Source: Herbaspirillum huttiense (GTDB taxonomy: Bacteria; Pseudomonadota; Gammaproteobacteria; Burkholderiales; Burkholderiaceae_D). From it: 64,000 nucleotides of DNA. Location of the stretch: contig NZ_CP037993.1 of the NCBI RefSeq assembly GCF_004367745.1, positions 806,001-870,000 on the forward strand, read 5' to 3'. Both the position numbers and the translations under genes were made by a program. This document shows, in pieces, positions 20,163-28,137 of this stretch. Within the stretch, counting starts at the first letter, position 1, and every line of letters begins with the position of its first letter. The notes under the pieces are model-generated. The model did not search any database and was not told where the DNA came from. It saw nothing but the letters and a program-made list of their open reading frames with translations.

Positions 20163-20777
20163 ATGCTAAAACTCATCGGCTCCAATGCCAGTCCGTTCGT
20201 GCGCAAGGTGCGCGTCGTGATGGCCGAAAAAAAGATCGATTACGAATTCATCCTGGAAGATGTCTGGAGTGCATCGACCACCATCCAGGAAAGCAATCCG
20301 CTGGGCAAGGTGCCCTGCCTGCTGATGGATGATGGCGGTGCCATGTTCGATTCGCGGGTGATCGTCGAATATCTCGACACCCTGACGCCGGTCGGCAAGC
20401 TGCTGCCGCCCAATGGCCGCGAGCGCGCCGAGATCAAGTGCTGGGAAGCGCTGGCCGATGGCGCTCTGGATGCCGCCGTGCTGGTGCGCCTGGAAAAGAC
20501 CCTGCGTCCGACCAAGCAGCAGAGCCCCGAATGGATCAAGCGCCAGTGGAGCAAGGTGGAAGCTTCGTTGAAGGCGATGGCCGATGGCCTGGGAGAAAAG
20601 CCCTTCTGCGTGGGCAACCATTACACCCTGGCGGACGTGGCCGTGGGCTGTGCGCTGGGGTGGCTGGCGTTCCGCTTCCCCGACCTGGCCTGGCGTGAGG
20701 ATTATCCGCAACTGGCGCGGCTGTTCGACAAGGTGTCGGAACGGACCAGCTTCAAGGAAACCGTACCGCATCTGTGA
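20163..20777 (+). CDS. Glutathione S-transferase family protein
   Basis: 204-residue soluble glutathione transferase resembling E. coli YibF. The thioredoxin-like N-terminal domain starts MLKLIGSNASPFVRKVRVV, with Ser/Cys-position Ser10 in SPFVRK, followed by NPLGKVPCLLMDDG (residues 45-58) and the DSRVIVEYLD glutathione-binding segment. The C-terminal helical domain has the usual TLADVAVGCALGWL motif. The physiological substrate is unknown. A strong bidirectional terminator follows, shared with bacterioferritin. Confidence 0.93.
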   Translation: MLKLIGSNASPFVRKVRVVMAEKKIDYEFILEDVWSASTTIQESNPLGKVPCLLMDDGGAMFDSRVIVEYLDTLTPVGKLLPPNGRERAEIKCWEALADGALDAAVLVRLEKTLRPTKQQSPEWIKRQWSKVEASLKAMADGLGEKPFCVGNHYTLADVAVGCALGWLAFRFPDLAWREDYPQLARLFDKVSERTSFKETVPHL

Positions 20778-20833
20778 GGTGCAGGGCCATGGGCCCTTCG
20801 CCATCGGTCTTTCACCAAGTTTGGTGATGACGT

Positions 20834-20868
20834 AAAAAGCGCGCTCCGAGGAGCGCGCTTTTTGTTTG
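20834..20868. terminator. Bidirectional intrinsic terminator, GST / bfr
   Basis: 13-bp perfect stem AAAAAGCGCGCTC/GAGCGCGCTTTTT with a CGAG loop, A-run on the left and T-run on the right, between convergent genes. Confidence 0.93.
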
Positions 20869-20885
20869 CCCTGGGCTGCTTGCGA

Positions 20886-21365
20886 TTACTCGCTGGCCGG
20901 GGACATCTGGCTTTGCAGGTAATTCTGGATACCGACCTTGTCGATCAGGTCCAGTTGGGTTTCCAGCCAGTCGATGTGTTCTTCGGTGTCGTCCAGGATC
21001 ATCTGGAACAGTTCGCGCGAGACGTAATCGCCATGCTGTTCGCAGGTGGCGATGCCTTCCTTGACGGTCTTGTGGGCCGCCTGCTCCAGCTTCAGGTCAC
21101 ACTGCAGCATTTCCTGGGTGTTCTCGCCGATCATCAGCTTGTGCAGCGCCTGCAGGTTGGGCAAGCCGTCCAGCATCAGGATGCGGTCGATCAGCTTGTC
21201 AGCGTGCTTCATTTCGCCGATGGATTCGGCGTATTCCTTGGCACCGATCTTGTCCAGGCCCCAGTGCTTGTACATGCGGGCATGCAGGAAGTACTGGTTG
21301 ATGGCTGTGAGCTCATTGGTCAGTTGAGCATTGAGCAACTTGATGACTGCGGGATCGCCTTTCAT
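20886..21365 (-). CDS. bfr: Bacterioferritin
   Basis: 159-residue haem-containing ferritin, assembling as a 24-mer that oxidises and stores iron. Di-iron ligands Glu18, Glu51 and His54 are present, with later Glu residues in CEQHGDY and DDTEEHIDW; Met52 is the haem ligand position. The [12 protein letters not shown] start is typical. It is separated from the exbD end of the iron-uptake operon by two hairpins, so it is its own unit. A palindrome resembling a Fur site lies about 115 nt upstream. Bfd, its electron donor, is encoded 2.2 kb away in the iron operon. Confidence 0.97.
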   Translation of the reverse strand: MKGDPAVIKLLNAQLTNELTAINQYFLHARMYKHWGLDKIGAKEYAESIGEMKHADKLIDRILMLDGLPNLQALHKLMIGENTQEMLQCDLKLEQAAHKTVKEGIATCEQHGDYVSRELFQMILDDTEEHIDWLETQLDLIDKVGIQNYLQSQMSPASE

Positions 21366-21479
21366 GGGGATTACCTTTAAGAATTGATGTAAGAGGAAAA
21401 CCGCGTTAATTATGGGTGACTGTATAGCTGCCTGACCGCGGACCGACGGATCATAGTCCAGATGCCTGCATTGTTCAGC

Positions 21480-21502
21480 AAGAATTAGCGGTAATCATTC
21501 TT
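21480..21502. promoter_or_regulatory. Weak Fur-box-like palindrome upstream of bfr
   Basis: AAGAAT and ATTCTT arms spaced by 11 nt, with GTAATCATTCTTAC resembling half of a Fur site. Its place upstream of bfr makes iron control plausible. Confidence 0.35.
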
Positions 21503-21530
21503 ACTTTGGTTGGCGTATGAAGGAAAAAGC

Positions 21531-21563
21531 AAAAAACCTCCGTCGCCAGGCGAGGGAGGTTTT
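21531..21563 (-). terminator. Intrinsic terminator of the hemP-exbD operon
   Basis: 9-bp outer stem AAAACCTCC/GGAGGTTTT with an inner TCG/CGA pair. On the minus strand it runs into TTTTTTGCTTTTT. About 80 nt after the exbD stop. Confidence 0.8.
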
Positions 21564-21593
21564 CGGTTGCAGGCCCGTGGCGCAGGGCTTGCC

Positions 21594-21618
21594 GGGAAGT
21601 GCCGGGGGGGCACTTCCC
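21594..21618 (-). other. G-run hairpin just after exbD
   Basis: 10-bp perfect stem GGGAAGTGCC/GGCACTTCCC enclosing a run of guanines (7 consecutive G on the plus strand). It lies between the exbD stop and the operon terminator and may protect the 3' end of the message. Confidence 0.45.
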
Positions 21619-21641
21619 TTGGGTGTAGCGACTGCTGAAGT

Positions 21642-22061
21642 TTATTTCTTGTCAGGATCGGTCACGAAACCGATCTTGGTCAGCCCACCAGACTGCGCCG
21701 CCGACATCACCTGCGCCACTTTTTCATACTGGGTGGTGCGCTCGGCGCGCAGGTGCATTTCCGGTTGCGGCTGCTTCTGGGCGGCCACGGCGATGCGGGC
21801 GCTCAGTTCGCTGCTGTCGATCTTTTCTTCATTCCAGAACACGTTGCCGGCCGCATCGATGGACAGGTTGATGCTTTCCGGCTTCACCTGGTCCGGCTGG
21901 CTGCTGGCCTTGGGCAGGTCGATCTTGACCGCATGGTTCATCACCGGGATGGTGATGATGAAGATGATCAGCAAGACCAGCATCACGTCCACCAGCGGGG
22001 TGGTGTTGATCTCGGGATTGAAATCGTCGTCCGAATCGGACAGGGAACCCATACCCATCAT
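21642..22061 (-). CDS. exbD: Biopolymer transport protein ExbD
   Basis: 139-residue inner-membrane protein with one transmembrane helix and a periplasmic domain; with ExbB it uses proton motive force to energise TonB. NTTPLVDVMLVLLIIFII holds the essential membrane Asp25. Its ATG overlaps the exbB stop (ATGA), so the two stator subunits are made together. It closes the operon hemP, unknown, bfd, tonB, exbB, exbD and is followed by two hairpins. Confidence 0.95.
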   Translation of the reverse strand: MMGMGSLSDSDDDFNPEINTTPLVDVMLVLLIIFIITIPVMNHAVKIDLPKASSQPDQVKPESINLSIDAAGNVFWNEEKIDSSELSARIAVAAQKQPQPEMHLRAERTTQYEKVAQVMSAAQSGGLTKIGFVTDPDKK

Positions 22062-22789
22062 GCCCTCCCGACTGCGGTCAGCTTGGCCTTGCCGCCATTG
22101 GGCTGGCCGTCTTCACCGGCGGCGCGGGCACCGGTGACGAACAGGGCGTGCAGGTCGAAGCCGAACTTGTTGAGCTTGGCGATGGTGGTCTTGTTGCCGC
22201 GTACCAGGGCGTTGTAGCCGAAGGTGGCGGGAATGGCCACGGCCAGGCCCAGCGCGGTCATGATCAGGGCTTCGCCGACCGGGCCGGCGACCTTGTCGAT
22301 GCTGGCCTGGCCGGTGGTGCCAATGGAGACCAGCGCGTGGTAGATGCCCCAGACGGTGCCGAACAGGCCCACGAACGGTGCGGTCGAGCCGACCGAGGCC
22401 AGCACGGCCATGCCGGTCTGCAGCTTGCCGGAGGCTTCGTCGATGGCCTGGCGCAGCGACAGGGTGACCCAGTCGCTCACCGACAGTTGATCGTGAAGGT
22501 GGCCCTTGTGGGCGGTGTGGTGGCTCATGGCCGTGACGCCGGCCTTCGCCACTTCGGCGAAAGGATTGTCATGGCCCAGGGTGGCCACGCCTTCGGGCAG
22601 GCTGGTGGTATCCCAGAACTGGTGGCCGGCGGCGGCCGAGGCCTTGCGGAAACGCAGCAGCTGGAAGGCCTTGGTGAAGATCACGTACCAGGACGCGATC
22701 GACATGGCCAGCAACAGGACGGCGACGCCCTTGGTAACGAAATCGCCTTGGGCCCAGAGGCTTTCCAATCCGTACGGACTAACTTCCAT
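22058..22789 (-). CDS. exbB: MotA/TolQ/ExbB proton channel protein
   Basis: 243-residue inner-membrane protein with three predicted helices: near residues 18-38, and two after 120 in the VLASVGSTAPFVGLFGTVWGIYHAL and GPVGEALIMTALGLAVAIPA region, the conserved MotA/TolQ/ExbB core. It forms the pentameric channel around ExbD. A GAAGGAAAC ribosome-binding site precedes the ATG. The context next to tonB assigns it as ExbB instead of TolQ. A hairpin lies in the 95-nt gap after tonB. Confidence 0.95.
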   Translation of the reverse strand: MEVSPYGLESLWAQGDFVTKGVAVLLLAMSIASWYVIFTKAFQLLRFRKASAAAGHQFWDTTSLPEGVATLGHDNPFAEVAKAGVTAMSHHTAHKGHLHDQLSVSDWVTLSLRQAIDEASGKLQTGMAVLASVGSTAPFVGLFGTVWGIYHALVSIGTTGQASIDKVAGPVGEALIMTALGLAVAIPATFGYNALVRGNKTTIAKLNKFGFDLHALFVTGARAAGEDGQPNGGKAKLTAVGRA

Positions 22790-22845
22790 GATGTTTCCTT
22801 CTATTTTTGGCTATCAGATGAGGGGAATGATGAAACGAAATGACT

Positions 22846-22872
22846 GCCTGGCCGGGCAAGACCCGGCCAGGC
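22846..22872 (-). other. Hairpin between tonB and exbB
   Basis: Perfect 11-bp stem GCCTGGCCGGG/CCCGGCCAGGC with a CAAGA loop. No T-run follows on the minus strand. It may act as a processing or partial termination site that sets the TonB to ExbBD ratio. Confidence 0.5.
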
Positions 22873-22884
22873 GAGATGCTTTGC

Positions 22885-23583
22885 TCAGTTCAGGCGGAAG
22901 GCCAGGCTGCCGACCGTGCTGACGGTGATGGCCTTGCCGTTCTCGATGTAAGGCTTGAAGACGGCGCGCATCACGGCGCTGCGGGCGGCATCGTCCAGGC
23001 GCGAATAACCGGAGGACTTGGTGATCTCGACCTTTTCGGCGCGGCCGCTGGTGTTGACGGTCACGCGGAATTCCACCACGCCTTCTTCACCCATGCGGCG
23101 CGAGACGCTGGGATACGTCGGGTTCGGCTTCTCGATATATTCGATACCGGAAGTGATCTGCTTGGGCAGGACCGGGCCAGGCGGTGCGGCGGGGGCCGGC
23201 GTCGGTTCGGCAGCCACCTGCGGAGCCGGTGCAGCCGGTTGCGGCGGCTGGGGCGGCGCAGTGATGGCAGTTGGTGCCGGCGTTTCGGTGACGGGAACCG
23301 GCTTGGGCGGTGCCACCACCTTCTTGACGATCTTCACCTGCTTGGGCGGCGCCGGCTCGGCCTTGGGCGGCGCGGGCTCGGGGGCCTTCTCGGGGACGAT
23401 GAAGGTGGCGATGACTTCCTTGGGAACGGCGCTGGCGACCTGGTGGACCAGGCCGCTTTGCAACGCCCAGAAAAAGGCGATGTGCAACAGGATGATCAGG
23501 CCCAGCGGGCCGATCTTGCGTACCTGGCGCATCAGGGCGCTGGGTGGGCTGACACTCATGAGAGACGGTGAAATGGCGTTCAT
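22885..23583 (-). CDS. tonB: TonB energy-transducing protein
   Basis: 232-residue TonB. One transmembrane helix lies at about residues 26-44 (IGLIILLHIAFFW-like), with the ExbB-contacting His. A long proline-rich periplasmic spacer follows (about 65-145, many PAPP and PPKP repeats), then a C-terminal domain with YPSVSRRMGEEGVVEFRVTV and the GYSRLDDAARSAVMRAVFKP segment that contacts TonB boxes. An internal ATG at residue 9 is a possible start. It sits 10 nt from bfd, inside the iron operon; the TonB-dependent receptors it serves, apart from the copper receptor near 46 kb, are elsewhere. Confidence 0.94.
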   Translation of the reverse strand: MNAISPSLMSVSPPSALMRQVRKIGPLGLIILLHIAFFWALQSGLVHQVASAVPKEVIATFIVPEKAPEPAPPKAEPAPPKQVKIVKKVVAPPKPVPVTETPAPTAITAPPQPPQPAAPAPQVAAEPTPAPAAPPGPVLPKQITSGIEYIEKPNPTYPSVSRRMGEEGVVEFRVTVNTSGRAEKVEITKSSGYSRLDDAARSAVMRAVFKPYIENGKAITVSTVGSLAFRLN

Positions 23584-23592
23584 TGATCTGGT

Positions 23593-23820
23593 TCAGGCGG
23601 CGGCCAGTGACGGATGGAATACTACCGGACGCACACCTTGCTGTGTTTGACGGGAACTGCTGAGGCATTCGCGCAGGACGTTCTTGGCGCAGGAATGGCA
23701 CTTGCCGCAGCAGGTGCCCACGCCAAGCTGCTTGCGCAGCTCGGCCATGGACGACACGCCTGCATCGACCGCCTGATGGATCTTGCCTTCAGAGATGTTG
23801 TTACAAACACATACGATCAT
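23593..23820 (-). CDS. bfd: Bacterioferritin-associated ferredoxin
   Basis: 75-residue [2Fe-2S] protein that docks on bacterioferritin and passes electrons to release stored iron. Cluster ligands fit Cys4, Cys6, Cys38 and Cys41, as in E. coli Bfd; additional cysteines at 37 and 44 lie in GTCCGKCHSC. The C-terminal tail after residue 50 (SSSRQTQQGVRP) is longer than the core. The start MIVCVCNN is standard; the open frame extends upstream by 22 codons but overlaps no ribosome-binding site. tonB starts 10 nt downstream. Confidence 0.94.
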   Translation of the reverse strand: MIVCVCNNISEGKIHQAVDAGVSSMAELRKQLGVGTCCGKCHSCAKNVLRECLSSSRQTQQGVRPVVFHPSLAAA

Positions 23821-23866
23821 TTTACGCCTTGCTGCCTGCTTCATCAGGCTCTTGACTTGACGATGG

Positions 23867-24187
23867 CTAAGTTCTCGCTCCTGCAACCATGCGCGAGAAG
23901 AAGTTGAATTTTTCCTGCGGCGGCATCGTGCGCTCCACTACATGCGCCCATTGTTCCGACAGCTGTTGGCAGGTGGCCCGCAGCACCGGTGCCAGGTTGG
24001 GCAGATCCGCCAGGGCCTTGAGGTGTCTTTCGATCACCGAGGCCAGCTTCACGCAGCTCTGCGTTTCCTGGCTGTTGTTGGCGGTGTAGTGCGACATCAG
24101 ATGCAGCACGGCGGACACCAGAAGTTCAGGCTGGGCCGGTGCGTTGCTCGGTTCCACGAATGTGGACGTCATGTTCTCGTTGACCAT
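23867..24187 (-). CDS. Uncharacterised protein in the hemP-tonB operon
   Basis: 106-residue soluble protein I do not recognise. It is predicted mostly helical from about residue 22 on (ELLVSAVLHLMSHYTANN, CVKLASVIERHLKALADL, VLRATCQQLSEQWAHVVERT) with no signal peptide or membrane segment, and carries His, Cys and Glu residues but no clear metal-binding spacing. A GGAGAG ribosome-binding site precedes the ATG. It lies 46 nt before bfd and 98 nt after hemP, so it is almost certainly iron-regulated. A role with haem or iron release is inferred only from position. Confidence 0.75.
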   Translation of the reverse strand: MVNENMTSTFVEPSNAPAQPELLVSAVLHLMSHYTANNSQETQSCVKLASVIERHLKALADLPNLAPVLRATCQQLSEQWAHVVERTMPPQEKFNFFSRMVAGART

Positions 24188-24285
24188 CAAACTCTCCTCG
24201 CTGGGCTAGCTTGGCTGGCGGTGCGTCATGACGAGCGACGCTGGCTGGCCTGTTTATGGATCCACCTTGTCTTGATACTGCCGGC

Positions 24286-24474
24286 TTATGCCGTCAGGAT
24301 CAGCTTGTTCAGCTGGGTCAGACGCAATTTGTAGATGCGACCGCCGTGATCAATCTCAAGCTCGCGCATCTGACGGAACAGGTCCGTACTCTTGATGCGG
24401 GTGATCGGCGTTCCGTTGGCGGTCGTGCCCGGCTTGTTGCGACGGTCCATGCTGTTGTCGTTCAGTTGGCTCAT
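24286..24474 (-). CDS. hemP: Haemin uptake protein HemP/HmuP
   Basis: 62-residue protein of the HemP/HmuP family, which is needed for haem receptor expression or haem uptake in several proteobacteria. The conserved C-terminal part reads RIKSTDLFRQMRELEIDHGGRIYKLRLTQLNKLILT, with I-x-H-x-G-x-x-Y-x-L-R as the hallmark (residues 43-53). The start ATG follows a perfect GGAGGTGA ribosome-binding site. Two Fur-box-like sites lie just upstream, so it heads the iron-uptake operon. Confidence 0.92.
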   Translation of the reverse strand: MSQLNDNSMDRRNKPGTTANGTPITRIKSTDLFRQMRELEIDHGGRIYKLRLTQLNKLILTA

Positions 24475-24492
24475 TACAATCACCTCCTATTA

Positions 24493-24511
24493 AATGCGAA
24501 CAATTCTTATT
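24493..24511 (-). promoter_or_regulatory. Fur box in the hemP promoter (proximal)
   Basis: 19-bp AATGCGAACAATTCTTATT; the opposite strand reads AATAAGAATTGTTCGCATT, a close match to the 7-1-7 Fur consensus. It lies 19-37 nt before the hemP ATG. Confidence 0.7.
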
Positions 24512-24562
24512 TAGATTATTTGCGATTTGCGGCGGGATTGCAAGTGCTTTTATCGGTGTGAT

Positions 24563-24577
24563 TGATAATTTTTATCA
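24563..24577 (-). promoter_or_regulatory. Second Fur-box-like site upstream of hemP (distal)
   Basis: TGATAA-TTT-TTATCA, a perfect 6-bp inverted repeat with strong similarity to GATAAT/ATTATC Fur half-sites, about 90-103 nt before hemP. Confidence 0.6.
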
Positions 24578-24630
24578 TTTAGGGTCTTACAGGAAACACT
24601 TCCAGCCTATCAAGGCTGTCAAGCTTGCCT

Positions 24631-24670
24631 AAAAGAAAATGCCCCGGCGCGAAGATCGCGCGCGGGGCAT
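24631..24670 (-). terminator. Intrinsic terminator of mnmA
   Basis: Stem ATGCCCCG/CGGGGCAT extended by GCGCG/CGCGC with one bulged base; on the minus strand it is followed by TTTTCTTTT. It lies 24 nt after the mnmA stop. Confidence 0.88.
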
Positions 24671-24693
24671 CCGATAGTTGCCTCTATGAAAGC

Positions 24694-25800
24694 TTAATCC
24701 GGCAGGGCTCCGCTTTCGATGATGCCGCCCCCCAGGCAGACGTCGCCGTCATAGAGCACTGCCGACTGGCCCGGCGTGACCGCCCATTGCGGGGTGTCGA
24801 AGGCCAGCGAGAAGCTGCTGCCGGCATCGGCAAAGCCACAGGGAACATCCGCCTGGCGATAGCGCGTCTTGGCCGACAAGGCCGGCAGTTGCGGCGCGTG
24901 GCCCGCCACCCAGCTGAGCTGGCCGGCCGAGAGGGTCGGCGAGAGCAGCCAGGGGTGGTCATGCCCCTGGACGATGTAGAGCGTATTGTTTTCCACATCC
25001 TTGCGGGCCACGTACCAGGCGTCGCCATGGCCATCGGCATTCTGGTGCGCCTTCAGGCCGCCGATGCCGATCCCCTTGCGCTGGCCCAGCGTGTAGAAGG
25101 ACAGGCCCACGTGCTCGCCCACGGTCTGGCCGTCGGCGGTCTTGATCGGGCCGGGCTTGTAGGACAGGTAGCGGTTCAGGAATTCACGGAAAGGACGCTC
25201 GCCGATGAAGCAGATGCCGGTCGAGTCCTTCTTCTTCGCGTTTGGCAGTTGCAGCTGCTCGGCGATCTTGCGCACTTCGGTCTTGTGGATCTCGCCCAGG
25301 GGGAACACCGTGCGCGAGAGCTGCTCCTGGTTCAGACGATGCAGGAAATAGCTCTGGTCCTTGCTGGCGTCGAGCGCCTTGAGCAACTGGAAGTCACCCT
25401 GCGGCCCCTGGCGCACGCGCGCGTAGTGGCCGGTGGCGATCAGGTCGGCACCCAGCTTCATGGCGTGGTCGAGGAAGGCCTTGAACTTGATCTCGGCGTT
25501 GCACAGCACGTCAGGATTGGGCGTGCGCCCGGCCTGGTATTCACGCAGGAATTCGGCAAAGACGCGATCCTTGTATTCGGAAGCAAAATTCACTGCCTCG
25601 ATATCCACCCCGACCACATCGGCCACGCTGACCGCGTCGATCCAGTCTTCGCGGGTGGAACAGTATTCCGAATCGTCGTCGTCTTCCCAATTCTTCATGA
25701 ACAGGCCGATGACCTCATAGCCTTGCTCCTTCAGCAGCCATGCCGAAACCGACGAATCCACGCCGCCCGACATGCCGATGACTACTCTTTTCTTGCTCAT
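24694..25800 (-). CDS. mnmA: tRNA-specific 2-thiouridylase
   Basis: 368-residue enzyme that adds sulfur to U34 of tRNA-Lys, -Glu and -Gln, using ATP and a persulfide relay. The PP-loop GMSGGVDSS lies at residues 9-17; the two catalytic cysteines are Cys100 (PDVLCNAE) and Cys197 ([10 protein letters not shown]). The start [10 protein letters not shown] follows GGAAACAAC; a longer in-frame start 8 codons upstream is weaker. It lies 57 nt after a nudJ-like gene, the same order as nudJ-mnmA in E. coli. Confidence 0.96.
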   Translation of the reverse strand: MSKKRVVIGMSGGVDSSVSAWLLKEQGYEVIGLFMKNWEDDDDSEYCSTREDWIDAVSVADVVGVDIEAVNFASEYKDRVFAEFLREYQAGRTPNPDVLCNAEIKFKAFLDHAMKLGADLIATGHYARVRQGPQGDFQLLKALDASKDQSYFLHRLNQEQLSRTVFPLGEIHKTEVRKIAEQLQLPNAKKKDSTGICFIGERPFREFLNRYLSYKPGPIKTADGQTVGEHVGLSFYTLGQRKGIGIGGLKAHQNADGHGDAWYVARKDVENNTLYIVQGHDHPWLLSPTLSAGQLSWVAGHAPQLPALSAKTRYRQADVPCGFADAGSSFSLAFDTPQWAVTPGQSAVLYDGDVCLGGGIIESGALPD

Positions 25801-25857
25801 GTTGTTTCCGTTCAATGCGGCCATCCATAAAGAGGTCCGCCAAGTGATGCGCCCGCG

Positions 25858-26346
25858 TCAGCCGGGCAGGGCGCCAATGGCGCTGGGATCGGTATGGACC
25901 AGTTCCAGCGGTGCGCGCTGGCCGGCCAGGTAGTCATCCACGCAACGCAACACCAAGGGGCTGCGATGCCGTTCGGCGCAGGCAACCAGTTCGTCGCGTG
26001 TCATCCAGACGGCGCGCACGATGCCCTCGTCCAGCGGACGGTCCAGCGCCTCGCCGACCGTTCCCGCAAAGGCGAAGCGCAGGTAGGTGACCGACAGGCC
26101 GCCGCGCGAGGACGACACGTTGCGTGAAAGATAAGTCCCCACCAGCGCCGTCGGTGTGAAGACATGTGCCGACTCTTCCAGCGCCTCGCGGACCGCCGCC
26201 TCGATCAGGGATTCGCCCGGTTCCAGGTGGCCGGCCGGCTGGTTGATGCGCAGCCCGCCGGCGCCGTGTTCTTCCACCATGAGGAAGCGGCCGTCGCGCT
26301 CGATGATGGCAGCTACGGTGACAGAGGGTTTCCAGACTTCAGACAT
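25858..26346 (-). CDS. NUDIX hydrolase (NudJ-like)
   Basis: 162-residue Nudix protein like E. coli NudJ, a phosphatase with reported activity on HMP-PP and nucleoside di- and triphosphates. The Nudix box runs from Gly39 (GHLEPGESLIEAAVREALEE) and keeps the catalytic E-x7-R-E-x2-E-E core, but the usual final glycine is Ala60, a small deviation that keeps the metal ligands. The position directly before mnmA supports NudJ. It is divergent from pntAA. Confidence 0.88.
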   Translation of the reverse strand: MSEVWKPSVTVAAIIERDGRFLMVEEHGAGGLRINQPAGHLEPGESLIEAAVREALEESAHVFTPTALVGTYLSRNVSSSRGGLSVTYLRFAFAGTVGEALDRPLDEGIVRAVWMTRDELVACAERHRSPLVLRCVDDYLAGQRAPLELVHTDPSAIGALPG

Positions 26347-26513
26347 TGATGACCTCGTGAATCCGCCATTTTACCTTGTCGAAGCCCATTCTTCAGCGCC
26401 AGGGCCGCCGTGGCGCGGGATCGCGCAGTTTTCTTGCAGGCTGGACAATTTCTCGCCCGGCAAGGCCAGTCGTGTAAGATTGGGCCAAGAATCCACAAAA
26501 AAAGGAGTCAGGA

Positions 26514-27629
26514 ATGAGGATAGCGATCCCCGCCGAAAGCCGGGACGGAGAAACCCGTGTCGCCGCCACCCCCGAAACCGTCAAGAAACTGGTTGCGGCC
26601 CGGCACGAAGTGATGGTGGAGTCCGGCGCCGGGGTCAAATCCAGCATTCCCGATGAGGCCTATGTGGCCGTCGGTGCCAGCATCGGTAGCGCCGAAGCGG
26701 TCTATACCGCCGAGATCCTGCTCAAGGTGCGCGCCCCCAATGAAGCCGAACGCTCCCGCATCCAGCCGGGTACCGTGGTCATCGGCATGTTGAATCCCTT
26801 CGATGCCGACAACATCGCCGCCATGGCCGCCGCCGGCCTCACCGCCTTTGGCCTGGAAGCCGCGCCCCGCACCACCCGTGCGCAATCGCTGGACGTGCTG
26901 TCCTCGCAGGCCAACATTGCCGGCTACAAGGCCGTGCTGATGGCCGCCAATACCTATCAACGCTTCATGCCCATGCTGATGACCGCCGCCGGTACCGTCA
27001 AGGCCGCGCGCATGCTCATCATGGGGGCCGGCGTGGCCGGCCTGCAGGCCATCGCTACGGCCAAGCGGCTGGGGGCGGTGATTGAAGCCTCCGACGTGCG
27101 TCCGGCGGTCAAGGAGCAGATCGAATCGCTGGGGGCCAAATTCCTGGACGTGCCCTTCCTGACCGAGGAAGAAAAGGAAATCGCCCAGGGCGTGGGCGGC
27201 TATGCCCGCCCCATGCCGCCGGACTGGATGAAGCGCCAGGCCGAGCTGGTCCACGAACGGGCCAAACAGGCCGACATCATCATCACCACCGCCCTCATCC
27301 CCGGCCGCAAGGCCCCGGTGCTGATCAGCGAGGAGACCGTCAAGGCCATGAAGCCCGGTTCGGTGATCCTGGACATGGCGGTCGACCAGGGCGGCAACTG
27401 TCCCTTGTCGGAGCCCGGCAAGACCGTCATCAAGCACGGCGTGCACATCATCGGCGAAGGCAACCTGGCGGCCCTGGTGGCGGCCGATGCCTCGGCCCTG
27501 TATGCGCGCAACGTGCTCGACTTCCTCAAACTGATCATCGATGCCGAAGGCAAGCTGGTCATCAACAAGGAAGACGATATCGTCGCGGCCACGCTGCTCT
27601 GCCAGGGTGGCGAGATCCTGCGCAAATGA
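26514..27629 (+). CDS. pntAA: NAD(P) transhydrogenase alpha-1 subunit (domain I)
   Basis: 371-residue NAD(H)-binding domain I of proton-translocating transhydrogenase, as a separate polypeptide. This three-gene form occurs in alpha- and betaproteobacteria; E. coli PntA fuses it to the alpha-2 membrane part. The N-terminal [17 protein letters not shown] and the nucleotide fold [22 protein letters not shown] are diagnostic. A strong AAGGAGTCAGGA ribosome-binding site precedes the ATG. The other two subunits lie downstream, with panD inserted between. Confidence 0.96.
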   Translation: MRIAIPAESRDGETRVAATPETVKKLVAARHEVMVESGAGVKSSIPDEAYVAVGASIGSAEAVYTAEILLKVRAPNEAERSRIQPGTVVIGMLNPFDADNIAAMAAAGLTAFGLEAAPRTTRAQSLDVLSSQANIAGYKAVLMAANTYQRFMPMLMTAAGTVKAARMLIMGAGVAGLQAIATAKRLGAVIEASDVRPAVKEQIESLGAKFLDVPFLTEEEKEIAQGVGGYARPMPPDWMKRQAELVHERAKQADIIITTALIPGRKAPVLISEETVKAMKPGSVILDMAVDQGGNCPLSEPGKTVIKHGVHIIGEGNLAALVAADASALYARNVLDFLKLIIDAEGKLVINKEDDIVAATLLCQGGEILRK

Positions 27630-27637
27630 ATCTGCCG

Positions 27638-27667
27638 GCCCGGGTCGGCAGAAAACCCGGGCGTTTT
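27638..27667 (+). other. Hairpin between pntAA and panD
   Basis: 8-bp stem GCCCGGGT/ACCCGGGC followed by GTTTTC; an alternative CTGCCG/CGGCAG stem overlaps it. The two folds are mutually exclusive. It may attenuate expression of the downstream genes. Confidence 0.5.
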
Positions 27668-27714
27668 CAGTCCCCCTCACGCCCATCACTTTTGAAACAA
27701 GAAGGAAGAAGTAC

Positions 27715-28077
27715 ATGCAACGCATCATGCTGCGCGCGAAGATCCATCGCGCCTCGGTCACCCAGTGCGACCTGAACTATGAAGGTTCCTGCGGGATCGA
27801 CGAAGACCTGCTGGAAGCCGCTGACATCCGCGAGTTCGAGAAGATCGAACTCTACAACGTCAACAACGGTGAACGTTTCTCCACCTATGCCATTCGCGGC
27901 AAGCGCGGCAGCGGCGAGATCTCGTTGAACGGCGCGGCGGCCCGCCTGGCGCACCTGGGCGACCTGCTCATCATCTGTACCTATGCCCCGATGAGCGATG
28001 AAGAAGTCGCCAGCTACAAGCCCAAGGTGGTCTTCGTGGACGACAAGAACCGCATCACCAGCCTCAAGGCGATCTGA
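27715..28077 (+). CDS. panD: Aspartate 1-decarboxylase
   Basis: 120-residue pyruvoyl enzyme that converts aspartate to beta-alanine for pantothenate and coenzyme A. The precursor self-cleaves between Gly24 and Ser25 in YEGSCGID; Lys9 and Arg residues in [20 protein letters not shown] form the active site. The start [13 protein letters not shown] follows GAAGGAAG; the upstream open frame overlaps pntAA and is not real. It is unusual to see it inserted between pntAA and pntAB. panB and panC are not in the window. Confidence 0.96.
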   Translation: MQRIMLRAKIHRASVTQCDLNYEGSCGIDEDLLEAADIREFEKIELYNVNNGERFSTYAIRGKRGSGEISLNGAAARLAHLGDLLIICTYAPMSDEEVASYKPKVVFVDDKNRITSLKAI

Positions 28078-28137
28078 CCCTCGACAAGAACCATGCGGCC
28101 CGTTTCACCAGCGGGCTGCCTCACAAGGAGGAACACC

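Noticed and set aside
27541..27714. In-frame extension of panD into pntAA
   Set aside because: PanD begins at MQRIML in all family members and has its own ribosome-binding site here.
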